The notes under the pieces were generated by a model. It was not told where the DNA came from and searched no databases. It saw only the letters and a list, made by a program, of their open reading frames with translations. 64,000 nt of DNA, taken from NCBI GenBank assembly GCA_022592445.1, contig JABYQR010000003.1, positions 248,001 through 312,000 of the forward strand, given 5' to 3'. This stretch comes from Cytidiella melzeri (lineage: Eukaryota > Basidiomycota > Agaricomycetes > Polyporales > Irpicaceae). The position numbers and the translations under genes were made by a program. Of the stretch, positions 12,901 to 24,444 are shown in pieces. Numbering within the stretch: position 1 is the stretch's first letter; the number at the start of each line of letters is the position of its first letter.

Positions 12901-14006
12901 AGACCGTACAGCTGGGACTTTGAGCCTAGCAGACCATGTTAAACTCTATAACGCTTCGCATACACAGGTCAACGGAAAAGTCACCTGTAGTGATCTAGCA
13001 GAGGAGCTTTGTGTGGGTCGTAGAAATGCACAGGAGTACGTTTGTATGTCTGGAAGAACAATCGCTCAGCAAGACACGCGGAGTAACAGCGGGTTTGAAA
13101 ACTTACATCCGAAAGAATAGATCGGCTACTATCTGCCTGATACACAATTTTGCCACTTTGTGCCAAGCGCAAGGAGTCAGACATCAATACCAGCATGACA
13201 ACAAGAGTGAACCTACATCCAAATCCCGTCAATGACCTTCTGGCACGCAGAACTCTTGATGAACAGCTTTGCCTGGCTAATGATTGCAATTTCGATAGCA
13301 TTACCCACGCGGTCTTCCAAGTCGTCGTCCCTCTCTTCCCTGGCGCGTGTCAGCATATCGGAATCAGCACCGCTGTACACGGGCCAACTTGTCGTCAACG
13401 CCAGCGAAAGTTCGAGCATGCTTCCCGCATGGGCGCGCAATGTGCGAATGGCTAAAATCTCGCAGAGGGTGGCCCGTGTCCGAGATAGAGCAACGGAGGT
13501 GAGGTTCCGGTCGCGCAGAAAGTATGCGCGGTTGAGTAGGAAGCAAAAAACAACAGAGAGGTTTCCTTTCCGTTGCATTGCGTTGTACTTCTCCTCTAGA
13601 GGTCGGACAAGGGTATATGTCAAGTCTGGTGCTGTGAGCTGAACGAAAGTGGCGTTTGAGAATATGCGTAGTGTATGAGTTTGGGAACGAACGCACGGCC
13701 TCGAATGTTAGAGGTGTATCTAGACGAGAATGAATTAAGCATATAGGCAGCACTATGAGTTCGGACTCACCAATAAAATGCTGTCGAGATTATGAATTCG
13801 ATTTGTTAGACTAGTCCGATGCATATACAACGTACCATGACGTCCTGCACGACATATTGAGTAACATATCGTTCGTAGAAACGCCAGAAGCTTACATTTC
13901 GTACGCTATGAATCACTGGATACACCTCGGTCGCGTCTACCTCGTGCTGGCGAAGCAGAGGCACGCGTTCGGCGGATTCGACCCTCCTCACGGGAGATTC
14001 AGACAT
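9931..14006 (-). CDS. YVC1: TRPY/Yvc1-type vacuolar cation (Ca2+) channel
   Basis: I assembled 26 exons on the minus strand. In gene order they begin 14006-13896, 13844-13836 (9 nt), 13780-13771 (10 nt), 13719-13697, 13638-13217, and end 10892-10849, 10791-9931. They include further tiny exons at 11959-11948 (12 nt) and 11611-11601 (11 nt). The total is 2640 nt, 879 residues, with no frame break. Family signatures in order: LTYTLVRPLEEKYNAMQRKGN, NLTSVALSRTRATLCEILAIR, YKRTPVHFYDPHKAPLLDHYR, HWARETGMDFLALIAVLMFPR, the pore region (FGGFLYALWTLSRNEAG, IAWWMLDLFFGLDATGFD), then a cytoplasmic Ser/Pro-rich tail with ten glycines and a final coiled coil. Fungal homologues release Ca2+ from the vacuole on osmotic or redox stress. 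Confidence 0.9.
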
Positions 14007-14904
14007 GCTTCGTAGCGAAACACGCTGTCAGCAATCCTAGGCTGTGCCAGTATGAGTAGATGACTAGCCATTGCATGAAACCATACCTTGAGGTTTCAAT
14101 ACTACTGGAATTGTGGCATACATGCGAAGTCCTTGTGGTTCAAAGTCAAGCTGTGTGTGGTTAGACGCTCAATAACGCACGTCGTACATTACGTCATAAC
14201 GATTTCGTGTCGGAAAAAAGGTGCCAACTCATTGGAAAACCAGTTCATCACGGTTTGGGAGACACACGCCAAATTCGGTGCGTGCGAGGAGTATCGCAAC
14301 GGTGAGTATCGTTCCAGTACGTACTGTTACTTAGTAACATGTCTCACAGCAGCAGGAAATCAATTGATGCTCTTCAAATCGTCTTTTACTGTTGCATGCA
14401 CCTTCAACGCCCCGCGAGTGTCAAAGCTTGGAAGGAGGCAGTGGGCGACTTTATGCATCCGCCGCTTCCTAGCCTGCAAATGGTGGGTCACTGGTTGCAT
14501 GAATTCTTCGCGATTTGGGCTGACAGGTTACTCGTCTGTCACTCTCAAGTCTGTGCAGGTGAAACGCAGAACGAGAGCTGGAACTTGTGTTGGGACGCAC
14601 CTATCGCACCCGCCATGGGACTGTCTCAGATATGGCTCTGCGCAATGAGGTTCCGAGTCTCATTGCGGGTACGACAAGTGCTCCCAGACCGTTCACCGAC
14701 ACATTTGGTGGTCACGTAGATGAAGCACTGATTCTTCATGGGAATGTTGCTGACCTCGAATGGCCAAGGAGTTACTAGTAGCAAGTATTATGGTGCTCAC
14801 TTACTGGACAACACAAACCTGTGCTACATCACTCAGTTTGAGACAGCTGCACTGCGCTAACGCAAGCCTCTGTTTGTTGTATCAGCACAGCACATGGACC
14901 ACAA
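14007..14904. other. Promoter side of the channel gene, no further gene
   Basis: This lies between the channel start codon and the TATA box of the secreted-protein gene. A 186-residue open frame at 14088-14648 has no recognisable domain, and its composition looks non-coding. Confidence 0.4.
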
Positions 14905-14906
14905 GG

Positions 14907-14915
14907 TATATAAAG
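14907..14915 (+). promoter_or_regulatory. TATA box of the small secreted-protein gene
   Basis: TATATAAAG lies about 190 bp upstream of the ATG at 15105. A leader of that length fits because the leader itself contains a good intron (14995-15057, GTAAGT donor, TTACAG acceptor). Confidence 0.55.
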
Positions 14916-15104
14916 TCCCTTGCCATCACCCTTGTGATGCTCAGCTCAGTACTTATCCCTCCGAGTCGTTGCTTCATTACTTCAGCGCCGGTCGGTAAGT
15001 ACATTGTCATTCACACTGCGCTCGCCTTGCATCACTTTACTGAAAGTTTTCTTACAGCTAGTTATCTTACCGACTTTTCTTGCCCTCCTATACTTGTGCT
15101 CGTC

Positions 15105-15668
15105 ATGCATATCCCAACCTCTCTTGTTTTGCTTGCTGCCATTGTCACCGGGGCATTCCATACTGTGACTGTGTCTGCTGTTCCACACAGTCTTCACTAA
15201 GATTTGAATGTTGCTAACCTGCAACCTCAAGTACATCAAGAGGCCTATGTTCATAATACAAGAGCTACTGTCTTGCAACGCGCTCTGCCAGCAAGACTTG
15301 TCAAAGAGCTTCTAGGTGGTCATGCCAGACCCGCTGACCTGCCTGTCAGGCCTGTCAGGCCTAATATCATGCCCTTGCAAAGGTCACAGTAAGTTCGCAT
15401 ATCATGAACAATCCAAACCAACTTTTCACACACTCCTGTCAGACACGGTGGCACTGTGCCCTTGCGAACGTGAGTTTGCATCTCGGTAACAATATACACC
15501 CATCTTTCACACACTTCTTTCAGACTTGAAGACTTAACTAGTAAAACGCCTGTCAGTCCCGAGCCCAGACCAGCACAACAGTAAGTTTGCATCTTTGTGA
15601 CAATCTATACCAATTTTTGACGTACTCTTGTCAGACTTCACGGTCAAGCTCCCCGTCCAGCGACGTAA
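15105..15668 (+). CDS. Small secreted, proline-rich protein made of duplicated exons
   Basis: Exons 15105-15189, 15232-15388, 15443-15469, 15524-15580 and 15635-15668 sum to 360 nt (119 residues) in one frame. Residues 1-25 form a signal peptide: a basic-neutral start, the hydrophobic core SLVLLAAIVTGAF, and a VSA cleavage site before VPH. The mature part is rich in Pro, Arg, Gln and Ala. The last three introns are each exactly 54 nt, phase 2 and alike in sequence (GT(A/G)AGTT(C/T)GCAT at the start, (T/C)TGTCAG or TTTCAG at the end). The exons between them are multiples of three. The first coding intron is weak (42 nt, GTCTTC donor). No family recognised; an effector-like or peptide-precursor role is conceivable but unproven. 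Confidence 0.55.
15389..15634 (+). repeat. Tandem exon plus 54-nt-intron units (three introns)
   Basis: Introns 15389-15442, 15470-15523 and 15581-15634 are alike along their whole length and identical in size. The exon ends before the first two share TGCCCTTGC(A/G)AA, and the exons after introns two and three both begin ACTT. The simplest reading is repeated duplication of an exon-intron unit. Confidence 0.65.
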
Positions 15669-16201
15669 ATTCATGCCAGATCTCGTTTTACCTGGGTGAG
15701 TGTTGCTACCATACTTGTACTCATGCTCTGTCCCTCACGCGCAATTCTCTGGTGCCCTGTAGTACCTGAGAGTATACACTGCTGTAGCGACTGGAGCTCG
15801 GTTCATGTTCAGTCTGTAGTTTCAATCTATTCATCCCCTCCGAGTCGAGGACCTTGTTTATGCGTGATAACCATTTGAGACTTGCACTCGCAACAATGCA
15901 ACAGCCGTGACGGATTCACGGACAACTGCTAGTACAGTCATGTTTGACGGTGTCGATTATACACTAAGACGTCCGAGTATTCACCCAACAGCGCGTTTTC
16001 ATATGCAGTTCCGATAACGTATTTGCACAATTATCCCGCACCAAGCTATCAATGAATGGACTCCGCGTAGAAGAGTCTATCTGACCAGATTGAGCTCAGT
16101 TGAGTCGCGGTTTGTGTCGCCTTGACTTTGAGGCTCTGTGACGTGACTGTCTTCCAAAACGGTCTTGACATATAGCAAACTCTTCAAAGAGTGTCTCATT
16201 A
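15669..16201. other. Intergenic between convergent genes
   Basis: This is the 3' flank of the secreted-protein gene, with a possible 3'-UTR intron starting at about 15692 (GTGAGT), and the 3' flank of VPS5. No gene seen. Confidence 0.45.
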
Positions 16202-18640
16202 TTACGAGGCAGCCGCGCTCGACTCAGCCCTCTGCCGTTGGCCAACAGGCTGCACCTTCTTCAACAAAGTCTGCTGGTACGCTTCCCAGGAAGATATCAA
16301 CTAGGCCTCGCACATGAGCAAAAAATACCCCTCAAAACAGTCTTAGCTGAGGAGTTCCTTACCTCTTTCTGCTTGGAAATCATCCCATCTAAATAAGTCT
16401 CTAGCGCGTTCTTAAAGTCAACGACCCGCTCTTGCTCGAACCGGGCAACTTCAGCTTTCACAAGTCGCGACGTCGTGTCAAACTCCTGCTTCGAATCCAG
16501 TGCTCGACGTTCCGCCTTGACATGGCAATTGTGAGCATCACAACTCCAGATAGTGATGATTGAAATGGACTCTTACGTCGGCGACGAGTGCGAGCGAACG
16601 ACTGAGCTGATCCGCTGGGATTCTACCCTGTGCACGGTTGCTCTCGTGCGTCTGCTTCACGCGTTTGACATTGGCGTCGGCGTTTTGCCAGGCGTGGTAC
16701 ATGCGCACTCGGGAGCTAAATGCGAGCTTGTGATTTTCAGATTCAGCTGTGAATTACTGACATGGTTGCAACAACTGACTTACGCGAACCGAACTGATCA
16801 GACGAGCATACTCATCCGCTAGGTTCAAATCGTGAAAATCGGAACATCAGTAGACATTAGCACACCAACTCACCTGTACTCATCATTGTCATTGTGTCCT
16901 CATTTGACTGCTTGTCCTGCAATTCCTGGGCCTTCCGCTCTACAGCCGCTAGACCAGCCAGAGAACTTGCTAGCTGCGTCCCCAGCCCGACATCTGACGT
17001 CGACAAATCCACAATTGTTTGTGCAAATTCTCCCGCGGCAAGGGCCAGTTCCGCACGTTGCTTCGAGATGGAGTCAATCGCTTTTACAAGCCCGCGCAGC
17101 TGCAGCTCGAGGCTGTCGAGGTAGGACTTCTGCTTGTCGAACCATTCGTCTGTTTCGTAGAACCGAGGGCCGGAGATCGTCTGGCCTATTGTGGCCATAA
17201 GACCGCCTTTCTCGTGTGCTATTTCAGCTTTGCGGTGCTTGATCTGCAAGTTTTCGCGTGTCAAAACGTGAGTCGTGAGTCCAGCTAGATACTACCAACG
17301 TACATCGAGCGCGAACGTGTCACTCTCCAAAAATAGCTTCAGATCCGGATCCTTCTGAAGGACTGGGTGATTTGCAATCTTGTGGATACACTTCTCAAGG
17401 GACTGTCGACGCTGTTGCACAAACGAAGCATCGAATCTGTTGAATGGACTCTTCTCGGGGACTGGAGGAACAACGACACCCGGGTTGTTGTTCGATAATG
17501 TCTCGTAGAGCCACAGAAAGTCTGAATATCGACGGAGGACAGAAAACGCAGATTTGGAGTAAAGCGGGGATGTTGTCTGAGAGATCAATGAAGACTCGCG
17601 AAAACTTACGAGAATGGTCGTGCAATTACCTTGGTATGTACGGTATACATGGTGTATCCACGAATGGGGTCTCCAACACGCTGCGGGTCATCCACTGTAA
17701 TGGAAAACACCGGGGCGATCCCGTTACGGGAGTTGGGCGTTGGTTTGTTAGCTGGAGGCGAGGACTGCACGCACATATATTAGGACGCTGAATTGATTAT
17801 GGGAAGCAATGTGCAACGCACCGGCACTGAGGCACCTTGGCCACGGTCACTCAAGCTCATCCTTGCCTGTAGTATCGGCTTGTCGTCGTCGTCGTCCTCA
17901 TCATCATCCAAAGAGGACTGCGGCTTTGTGGGCGTGACGAACACGCTCTGGGAGCCTTGCCATTCGTTGTGCGTTTCACCGCCTAACGCTAGACTAGCGA
18001 AAGAGTGTCCGATCGACTGAGGCTGATCTAATGGTGAGAAGAATGGTTGCTGCGCTGTTATTGTCGGTGGTGGAAGAGAAGATGTGAAGGAAGATGGTGC
18101 CCTTCGAGCCGTGTCGTTGAAGACGGATGCTTGAGTTGGCGGTTCGACTGGACTAAGTGGGGGTGACGGGGTTGCGGAAGATGGTGCTGTAGACACAGGT
18201 GGCGAGACTATAGGTGGAGGAGATGGTTTCCTCTCCGACACTGGGCTAGCAATGGTCTCTTCAATTGACGTGGGTATGCTCTCGCGGAATCCAGGTGAGC
18301 GCGGAGTAGTTGTTTTGATACGCGAATCCGTCGGTGTTGAGGGCTCTGGGACATCCTCCTCGAGTTCCTCCGCTCGGTGCGATTCCGATGGACTTGTGGA
18401 CTCCTCGAAGCCATCAAATCCTGCAACAGGAACTCCTCCGAAGCCTGACGAAACCGCTGTAGGCGTCGCGCTGCGTACATCCGCGAAAGCTGAAGCTTCG
18501 TCCGGCATGTGCGACGAAGAGCCATGGGCATAGCTTGACCAAGGATCTGGAGACTCTGAACGCTTTCCGAACGGATCTGCGAACGGATTCTGCTCAAGCG
18601 CAGCTCGTGAAGGAGCCAGAAGGTCATCAAAGTTGTCCAT
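16202..18640 (-). CDS. VPS5: Vps5/SNX1-type retromer sorting nexin (PX-BAR)
   Basis: Eight exons on the minus strand: 18640-17822, 17764-17630, 17576-17304, 17243-16874, 16818-16784, 16726-16577, 16515-16363, 16300-16202; 2034 nt, 677 residues. Residues 1-270 are a Ser/Pro/acidic low-complexity arm with a DDDEDDDDD run. Residues about 290-405 are a PX domain binding PI3P on endosomes (VFSITVDDPQRVGDPIRGYTMYTVHT, then RRYSDFLWLYETL). The rest is a helical BAR/Vps5 dimerisation domain ending in LISSWEAYQQTLL. It forms the membrane-bending half of retromer with Vps17. It is divergent from the KAR9-like gene. Within the family it could be Vps17, but the long acidic arm and the BAR sequence fit Vps5 better. 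Confidence 0.9.
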
Positions 18641-19414
18641 TGTAGCGTCCACCGCCGAGATTATCCAAATCCACGCAAGTTCAGAGAGTGAGGAGAGGTC
18701 GTAGAGAACGTGCACGACGCGTCGCTGGACAAGTGATAGATCTGGGATCTATAGGTTTAGTGGCCTAAAATTACATAATCAGACGCAGAAATATCTGCGA
18801 CCGGCGACCATCGTAGCTTGCTCTTTCCTTTCATCGTGGCCTCACCAATTGTATTATCGTCAACGACATCCAGCATCTTCTAGAACTTTCGTCTCTCTGC
18901 CGTGAATATCTACTCCTCACATCGCGTTTCCCACTGCTGAGGCGTTAAACTACACGGCCACATTCAACGTCGAGTCTGACCTCTTCGAACCATTCTTGCA
19001 GAATGTCAACCTTCGTATATGTCGGGGCGACGTTTTGATAGGATGGCACATGTCCTGTGCTCTACGGCATATGTTCTCTCGAGTCTCCAGCTTGTGTATA
19101 CTGTATATATCTATATTTTGGAATATATTTAAATTCGCGGACACCTATCACGCGAAATTGTGTGATGGCCATGTCTCCATCGTCTCTACCGTCTCCCACA
19201 ACGTCCCTCGCGTCTTTGAATCCAGCTTTCTGACGGAGGATCCGTCGTGTCCTTGCCAGAAACTTGTTGCCTATACCCTCCGTCCCTCTGCAGCGATTTC
19301 GACTTGGCGGATCCTCCTTCTACCCACCAACATCCTCTGCCAGGCCGTCCCCCGTCATTCCCCTTTCGACCGCTCACTTGTTGCACCGCAAACCGGCTCT
19401 AGTCTCTGCTTGCT
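18641..19414. other. Shared upstream region of VPS5 and the KAR9-like gene
   Basis: A divergent promoter region with no supported gene. The open frame 18996-19676 (+) overlaps the true first exons of the KAR9-like gene in another frame. Confidence 0.5.
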
Positions 19415-22157
19415 ATGCGTAGCATACTTTCCTCCTCTAGCTTGCGTTCTACTCCGTCTCAACGGAGTTTTGATCATTCGTTGCCATCGCCATCGCCGTC
19501 TGTTGGAACTCTCAGCTCGGCGTCCTCATCACGCGTGTCCCTCAATGCCGCAGACGATGGTATTTGCTACTACTCTGTGCATGGAGCTTTACACTCAACT
19601 GTTTGCTGCAGAGAATGCTACAATCACGTTTAAAGGGCTGGCGAAGGGGAAGCAGAAGAGTTCAGAGTATGTGTGATCTATCAAGCTATACTCTCGCCAG
19701 AATCACCAACCACCCTACTCCAGGTCTATTCGTGTGCTCGCAATCTCCACACACATAACGGAGCTATCATACAGTATATCTGACATACAGACGAGGATAT
19801 TTGGTTCGTACTCTACACTCCCTATTAGCTCACTCTGGTTCTGAAGTGGCCTCGTCCAGAGATACAAGAACTTCGCCACAAGTCACAGTCCGGAGACTCC
19901 TCGGACGTGTCCAGGATCATAGATCAATCTCTAGCTCAACTCGATGAACGATTGGAATCAGTGGCCCAAGGCATCAAAGCCGTCAATGAGTCTCTCGAGC
20001 CAGTCCTCGAATCTGTCAAGACCCCCACGCTCGCTCACTCCCAGAACGGCGATGTATCGGATGAAGCTGCAATACTTCATAAACACGCCACTATTATATC
20101 GGAATGGGAAGCCGTGCAGAAAGAGAGTCAAGTTCTCAGAGAAGAGTTGAAAGAGGATAAATGGCTGACTGTGTTTCGCACTGTGACTGATCAAGCGGAC
20201 GGGATGATGACGAGCTTAGAAAAAGCGATCAACCGCTGCCAGGTAAGTAATACAGCACTCATCCGCTGGCTGTCTGCCGACAGCTGAACGTCAATTCTGC
20301 CTTCAGGATTTCATATACCAGGTTGATCAGCGTGGTCCGGACGATGCAATAAGTCACTCATCCTCCATGAGTTCCCTACGTTCCGATAAATCGCCTGTGA
20401 ATATGGATGTTTATAATACGCTTCTGGATTCGTACGAGGCCAAGAAGAAGTGCGTAAACCCTGACTATATATCGTGTATTGTACTGATATATGCCAGGCA
20501 TTACATGCCCGCTACCACCAAGGTGCTATCTATCATTGACAAGGGTGTACAAGACCGTGTGACGAAGAACGGCGAATGTCTCAGACGACACGCGCAGTGT
20601 ACTCAGCGCTGGAAGAATCTCAACGAGAGGATAAAACGCACAGACAAAGACATGGAGGTTGTGCGGAGGCTTCTTTTGGCTGCAGATGGAAACCCGAGCG
20701 AAGGTGGCTCCAGTGCTTCTGGCGGTACTACCCATTCCCGAGGAGGCTACCTTGCTACTACTCCAAATACTAACAAGCAGAGGTCTTCTGGTGCTGCGAG
20801 CACATTATCTAGGTCGATGTCACCGTTCAGGAAACTGGCGCGCAGGATCAAGGGAAGTGCCAAGTCTCCTGTTCCTGAGACCCCCCCTTTGCCCAAACTT
20901 GAGACACGTATGCCATCGTCTGAGCCTGTCCGCACTCTGAGGAATCGGGCTTCGCTGTTCAACGTCCTGGGTAGTCAGCCGCCTTCGACTCCCGAGCGTC
21001 TAGGGCACAAATATAGTCAGAGCCTTACTCCTGATTCTTCGCCTTCGAGAAAGCCAGATGCGATGAATGGGACTTTGAAGAGCAATCGACCTGCTTGGAA
21101 CAGCTCTACCAGGGTAGAGGACGAAGGGAAGACACTGAAGGCCGGTTCACAGCGCCGTACCTCCAGCAGCATGATGGCTTTTCAGGGTCCCAACGACCAT
21201 TCGCCGCTGTCCTACTTTCCTACCGACATGCCACCATACAGACGAAGTCTGTCTCGCAGTTCCATGGCTTCCTCTCGACCATGGTCACCCGTTACTTCTT
21301 CCGTTTCCACCGCACAATCTTCAAACAATGCAAACCTTGCCTCGCTTTACCGCCCACCATCACGCTCACAAGCTTCACCACTCCCTGTCCCTATGACACC
21401 CCGCACACGTCCGAAAACACCCAGTCATATACCTCGGCCGTCACAAAGCCATATACGATCTATGTCAGCGTCGCCATCTCCTGGTGGTGTTTGGGATGAC
21501 GAAGACGGCCCAGTGTCCATAATGCAACGAGCTTTTTCACCTACTCGCGCTCAGACCCCTAGCGGACACCCCGCTCGTCCTCCTAGCCGATCCATGATAC
21601 CCCTCCCTAGTGTCCAAATCTCTGGAGCCTCCCGTCCCTCCAGTGCCATGTCGAATTATAGGCCAGAAAGCTCTATGTCGTTCCGTGCTTCTTCGAAGAC
21701 CCCTGACATCCTTCGCACCACTCCCCGACCGTCCACCATCCAACCTCGGCTTCCGCCGTCGAGTTTCAAGGAAAGTGGACCACGCACCCCTGGCAGGCCA
21801 CCGTCTCGTTCTGGAGCGGCGACACCGAGTCATGACGGACACGGTCCTGTCCATGTATACATAGCCACCAACCCCAAGGATCCTCTAGACACTGAGGTCG
21901 CTGCTGTCGCAAACTCCATCAGTCACGGTCTGCTCATCGAGCGCGTTGACCCTCCTCTGCGTGCCGCGCCTCGCGAAGGGGAGGAGGTCAGAGCGCAGTA
22001 CGCGTTCTCCAATCAGATTGCGAGGAAGGTCGTGAACTGCAAGTTGACGACCCTGGCCAGACGCGAGAACATTTCCAAGAAGGTGATGTGCCGCGTCGGA
22101 GGAGGATGGCAAGAATTGCACGTCTACATCGCCAACAGGCAGGCAGGGACTGTGTAG
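19415..22157 (+). CDS. KAR9-like spindle-positioning protein with C-terminal GAR (GAS2) domain
   Basis: Exons 19415-19559, 19612-19666, 19724-19803, 19860-20242, 20307-20449 and 20498-22157; 2466 nt, 821 residues. The N-terminal third is helical and Kar9-like (ITELSYSISDIQTRIFEIQEL, LDERLESVAQGIKAVNESLEP). The middle is a long Ser/Pro/Arg-rich disordered linker. Residues about 726-816 form a GAR microtubule-binding domain (VANSISHGLLIERVDPP, then KKVMCRVGGGWQELHVYI). The linker contains two S-x-I-P sites (in KTPSHIPRPS and SRSMIPLPS), the motif that docks on EB1. The expected role is a cytoplasmic adaptor linking EB1 at microtubule plus ends to myosin or actin for nuclear migration. Function is inferred from domain order. 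Confidence 0.82.
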
Positions 22158-22419
22158 TTCCTGGGTCTCGTCGCTACCTGGCGTAAGTACTTATACCGCG
22201 TTGTTGCCTTTCCTGTTGTATGCACGGTTATTCGTACGTTATTCCCTTTTTCACACAGATCACCACCACTAGTAGTTAGTTATCTCATACCAGAGTTATC
22301 CGCGTGCATGCGTCTTGTTTTCTGGGTTGAATACCACGTTATGGAATATGGAAACATAGCTCGGGGAGTTTGGGATGTAAACCGTTGTCAATACATATAA
22401 TTCTGATACGCGATTCAGC

Positions 22420-24444
22420 CTATGCATTGGGCATCTTCAGACAGGCAGTTCGAAGCCCGTCTCCAGCCCACTTGGCCACCTCGATGAGAAGCTCGCGTTT
22501 CTTCTGGGCTGCTGTGGCAGAGCGAAGTTCATACAACGTCGCTTTAACATGAGGTGTGAGACGTCAAGTACGGAGTAGTAAACTGTGAAGGAGGGAGCAA
22601 GGCTTACACAGGTTGAACAACAATGGCTCGGCGACAGTGATGAGAGACGGCGAACTCTTCAAAGCGTCTTCGAGGATTTGTATACCCTTCGGACGATCGC
22701 TTGGTTAGTGTACGAGAAATTTATGGGGAAGATGCGCACTGACCTCCTTGATGTGTCCTTGGCTCAGCAATGTGACTGCGAGATTGTTCACCGCCTTGAA
22801 ACAACGAAATACTGTGCGTTAGTCCTCATACGCTGCTGTACACAAAATGTATCTTACCAAGTAGTTGTCTGGTTCGCTTTGCAAGATTTGTCTAAACGCT
22901 TGGTCCGCCTTCTCCCAGTCTCCCTCGGCAGCAGCGAGCAAAGCGGCGTTCATCGTCTTCAACGACGCTTCGGCCGTAGGGTCCTGGACCACGTCGGAGA
23001 AGTGCTTCACAGCCATTTCGACGCATCCGCCTTGCAGGTATATACGTGCGACGGCTGATTGCAGATGGGCAGAGCGCGTTCCGTCTTCTTGCTTGCACAG
23101 TGGTTCCAGGATCTTGGCAGCTGCGATGAAATCCTGCAGGGTGGGTCATCATGAAGGTTACTTATCATATCTAAGGGGCGTGAACCAAACGATTGATCTG
23201 ACCTTCATCTCGATCAGTTGGGAAGCGATGATCAGGCATAACCTCGCCCCTCGTTCTTTCCACATCCCGTTAGCCACCTGATCCTTCTTCCTCGCAGACT
23301 GTCTCGCCTGCTGTCTGCATCGCTTCAAGAGCACGACGAGAGAATCCAGGTAACCCATATGGTCTCCGGCCCAATACTTGGTCTTTGCATGGAGTACTTC
23401 TAGTTCAAAGGGGAGAAGACGGTCGTACAGCCATGTTCGCGCGCTTTCGGGCTGGATACTGTTGATGACCATAAACAAATTGGCGCACTCGGCGGACGTC
23501 TGGTTGAATAGTCTCATGCGTGCTAGAGCAGATAATCGAAGGTACCACAGCTAATCCAAGTCAGATATCCATATACCCCCATAAAGTAGGAGGAATACGC
23601 TAAACGTACCGAGAGAATGAGAGCCAAGTCTTCAGGGTTTGCGCTCACGAGGCGATCCCTTGCCATGCGCGCTATTGCGCGCCAGCTATTCGTCATCTTC
23701 CAGCAGCGAGGTAGCTGCTGTCAGCCATCACGCACGTTTGTAATGACACGTAGGTAGACTTACTACTAGAGTATGAAAGTCAGCGTGATGCCATTGCCCA
23801 GTTAGATCTCGTGTCGGCCTTCTTTCTTGAGGAAGGAATTTAGTCAAGAGCGTGGTTAGCGGGTCGGTCTAAACGAGATGCTATCAGATGCGTTAGGTGA
23901 TCGAGTCGTAAGCAAAGACTCACGTTTGGAATAGGAAGAAACATAGTTGGTATGATAAGCCCAGGCAGGTACAAATCTGGGGGTTCCTCTTCATCATCAT
24001 CATCATCATCGCTTACCGGCTCGGTCGGGGGAGGGGGCACGGCCTTGTTGATATCTGGAGAAGGGAAAGATCTAGGCGCAACTTCTCCCAACGGTGGCTC
24101 CAAGATTGTTGACTGGGCAAGAGCAATGTTTTCCTCGGCGGCTGGACTCTGGCTGTGTTCGTGCTTTCCCCCGTCGTCGGAGTGACCTTCGCCATCGTCG
24201 ATGACGAAGGGATCTGGTACGTCTGGTTCCACAAAAATAGATGGTGCTGTGTTCGTGCTCTCATCTTCTTCGCCTTCGAAGTCAGGATCCATGTCTGCAG
24301 CAGTGCCCTCGCGGGATAGGCCGACTGGTACATGAGTCTGATCATCATGACCTGAGAGCGTATGTCATCCTTATTACAATGACACTGCGTTTAAGAGGCT
24401 ATCGTACCTTCGTTCACACTTAAGCCCTCGTGGTTTACACTCAT
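22420..24444 (-). CDS. TRAPPC12: Trafficking protein particle complex subunit 12-like (TPR protein)
   Basis: Nine exons on the minus strand: 24444-24408, 24351-23924, 23868-23764, 23696-23610, 23550-23203, 23133-22858, 22794-22744, 22686-22608, 22541-22420; 1533 nt, 510 residues. The N-terminus is acidic and low-complexity (DDDDDDEEEPPDLYLPGL). It is followed by the family core TDPLTTLLTKFLPQERRPTRDL, MTNSWRAIARMARDRL and LWYLRLSALARMRLFNQ, then TPR repeats (GDWEKADQAFRQILQSEPDN, then NNLAVTLLSQGHIKEGIQIL). It ends with FNLSTLYELRSATAAQKKRELL, which is diagnostic of the family. TRAPPC12 belongs to the metazoan-type TRAPPIII tethering complex acting in ER-Golgi traffic and autophagy. Confidence 0.88.
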
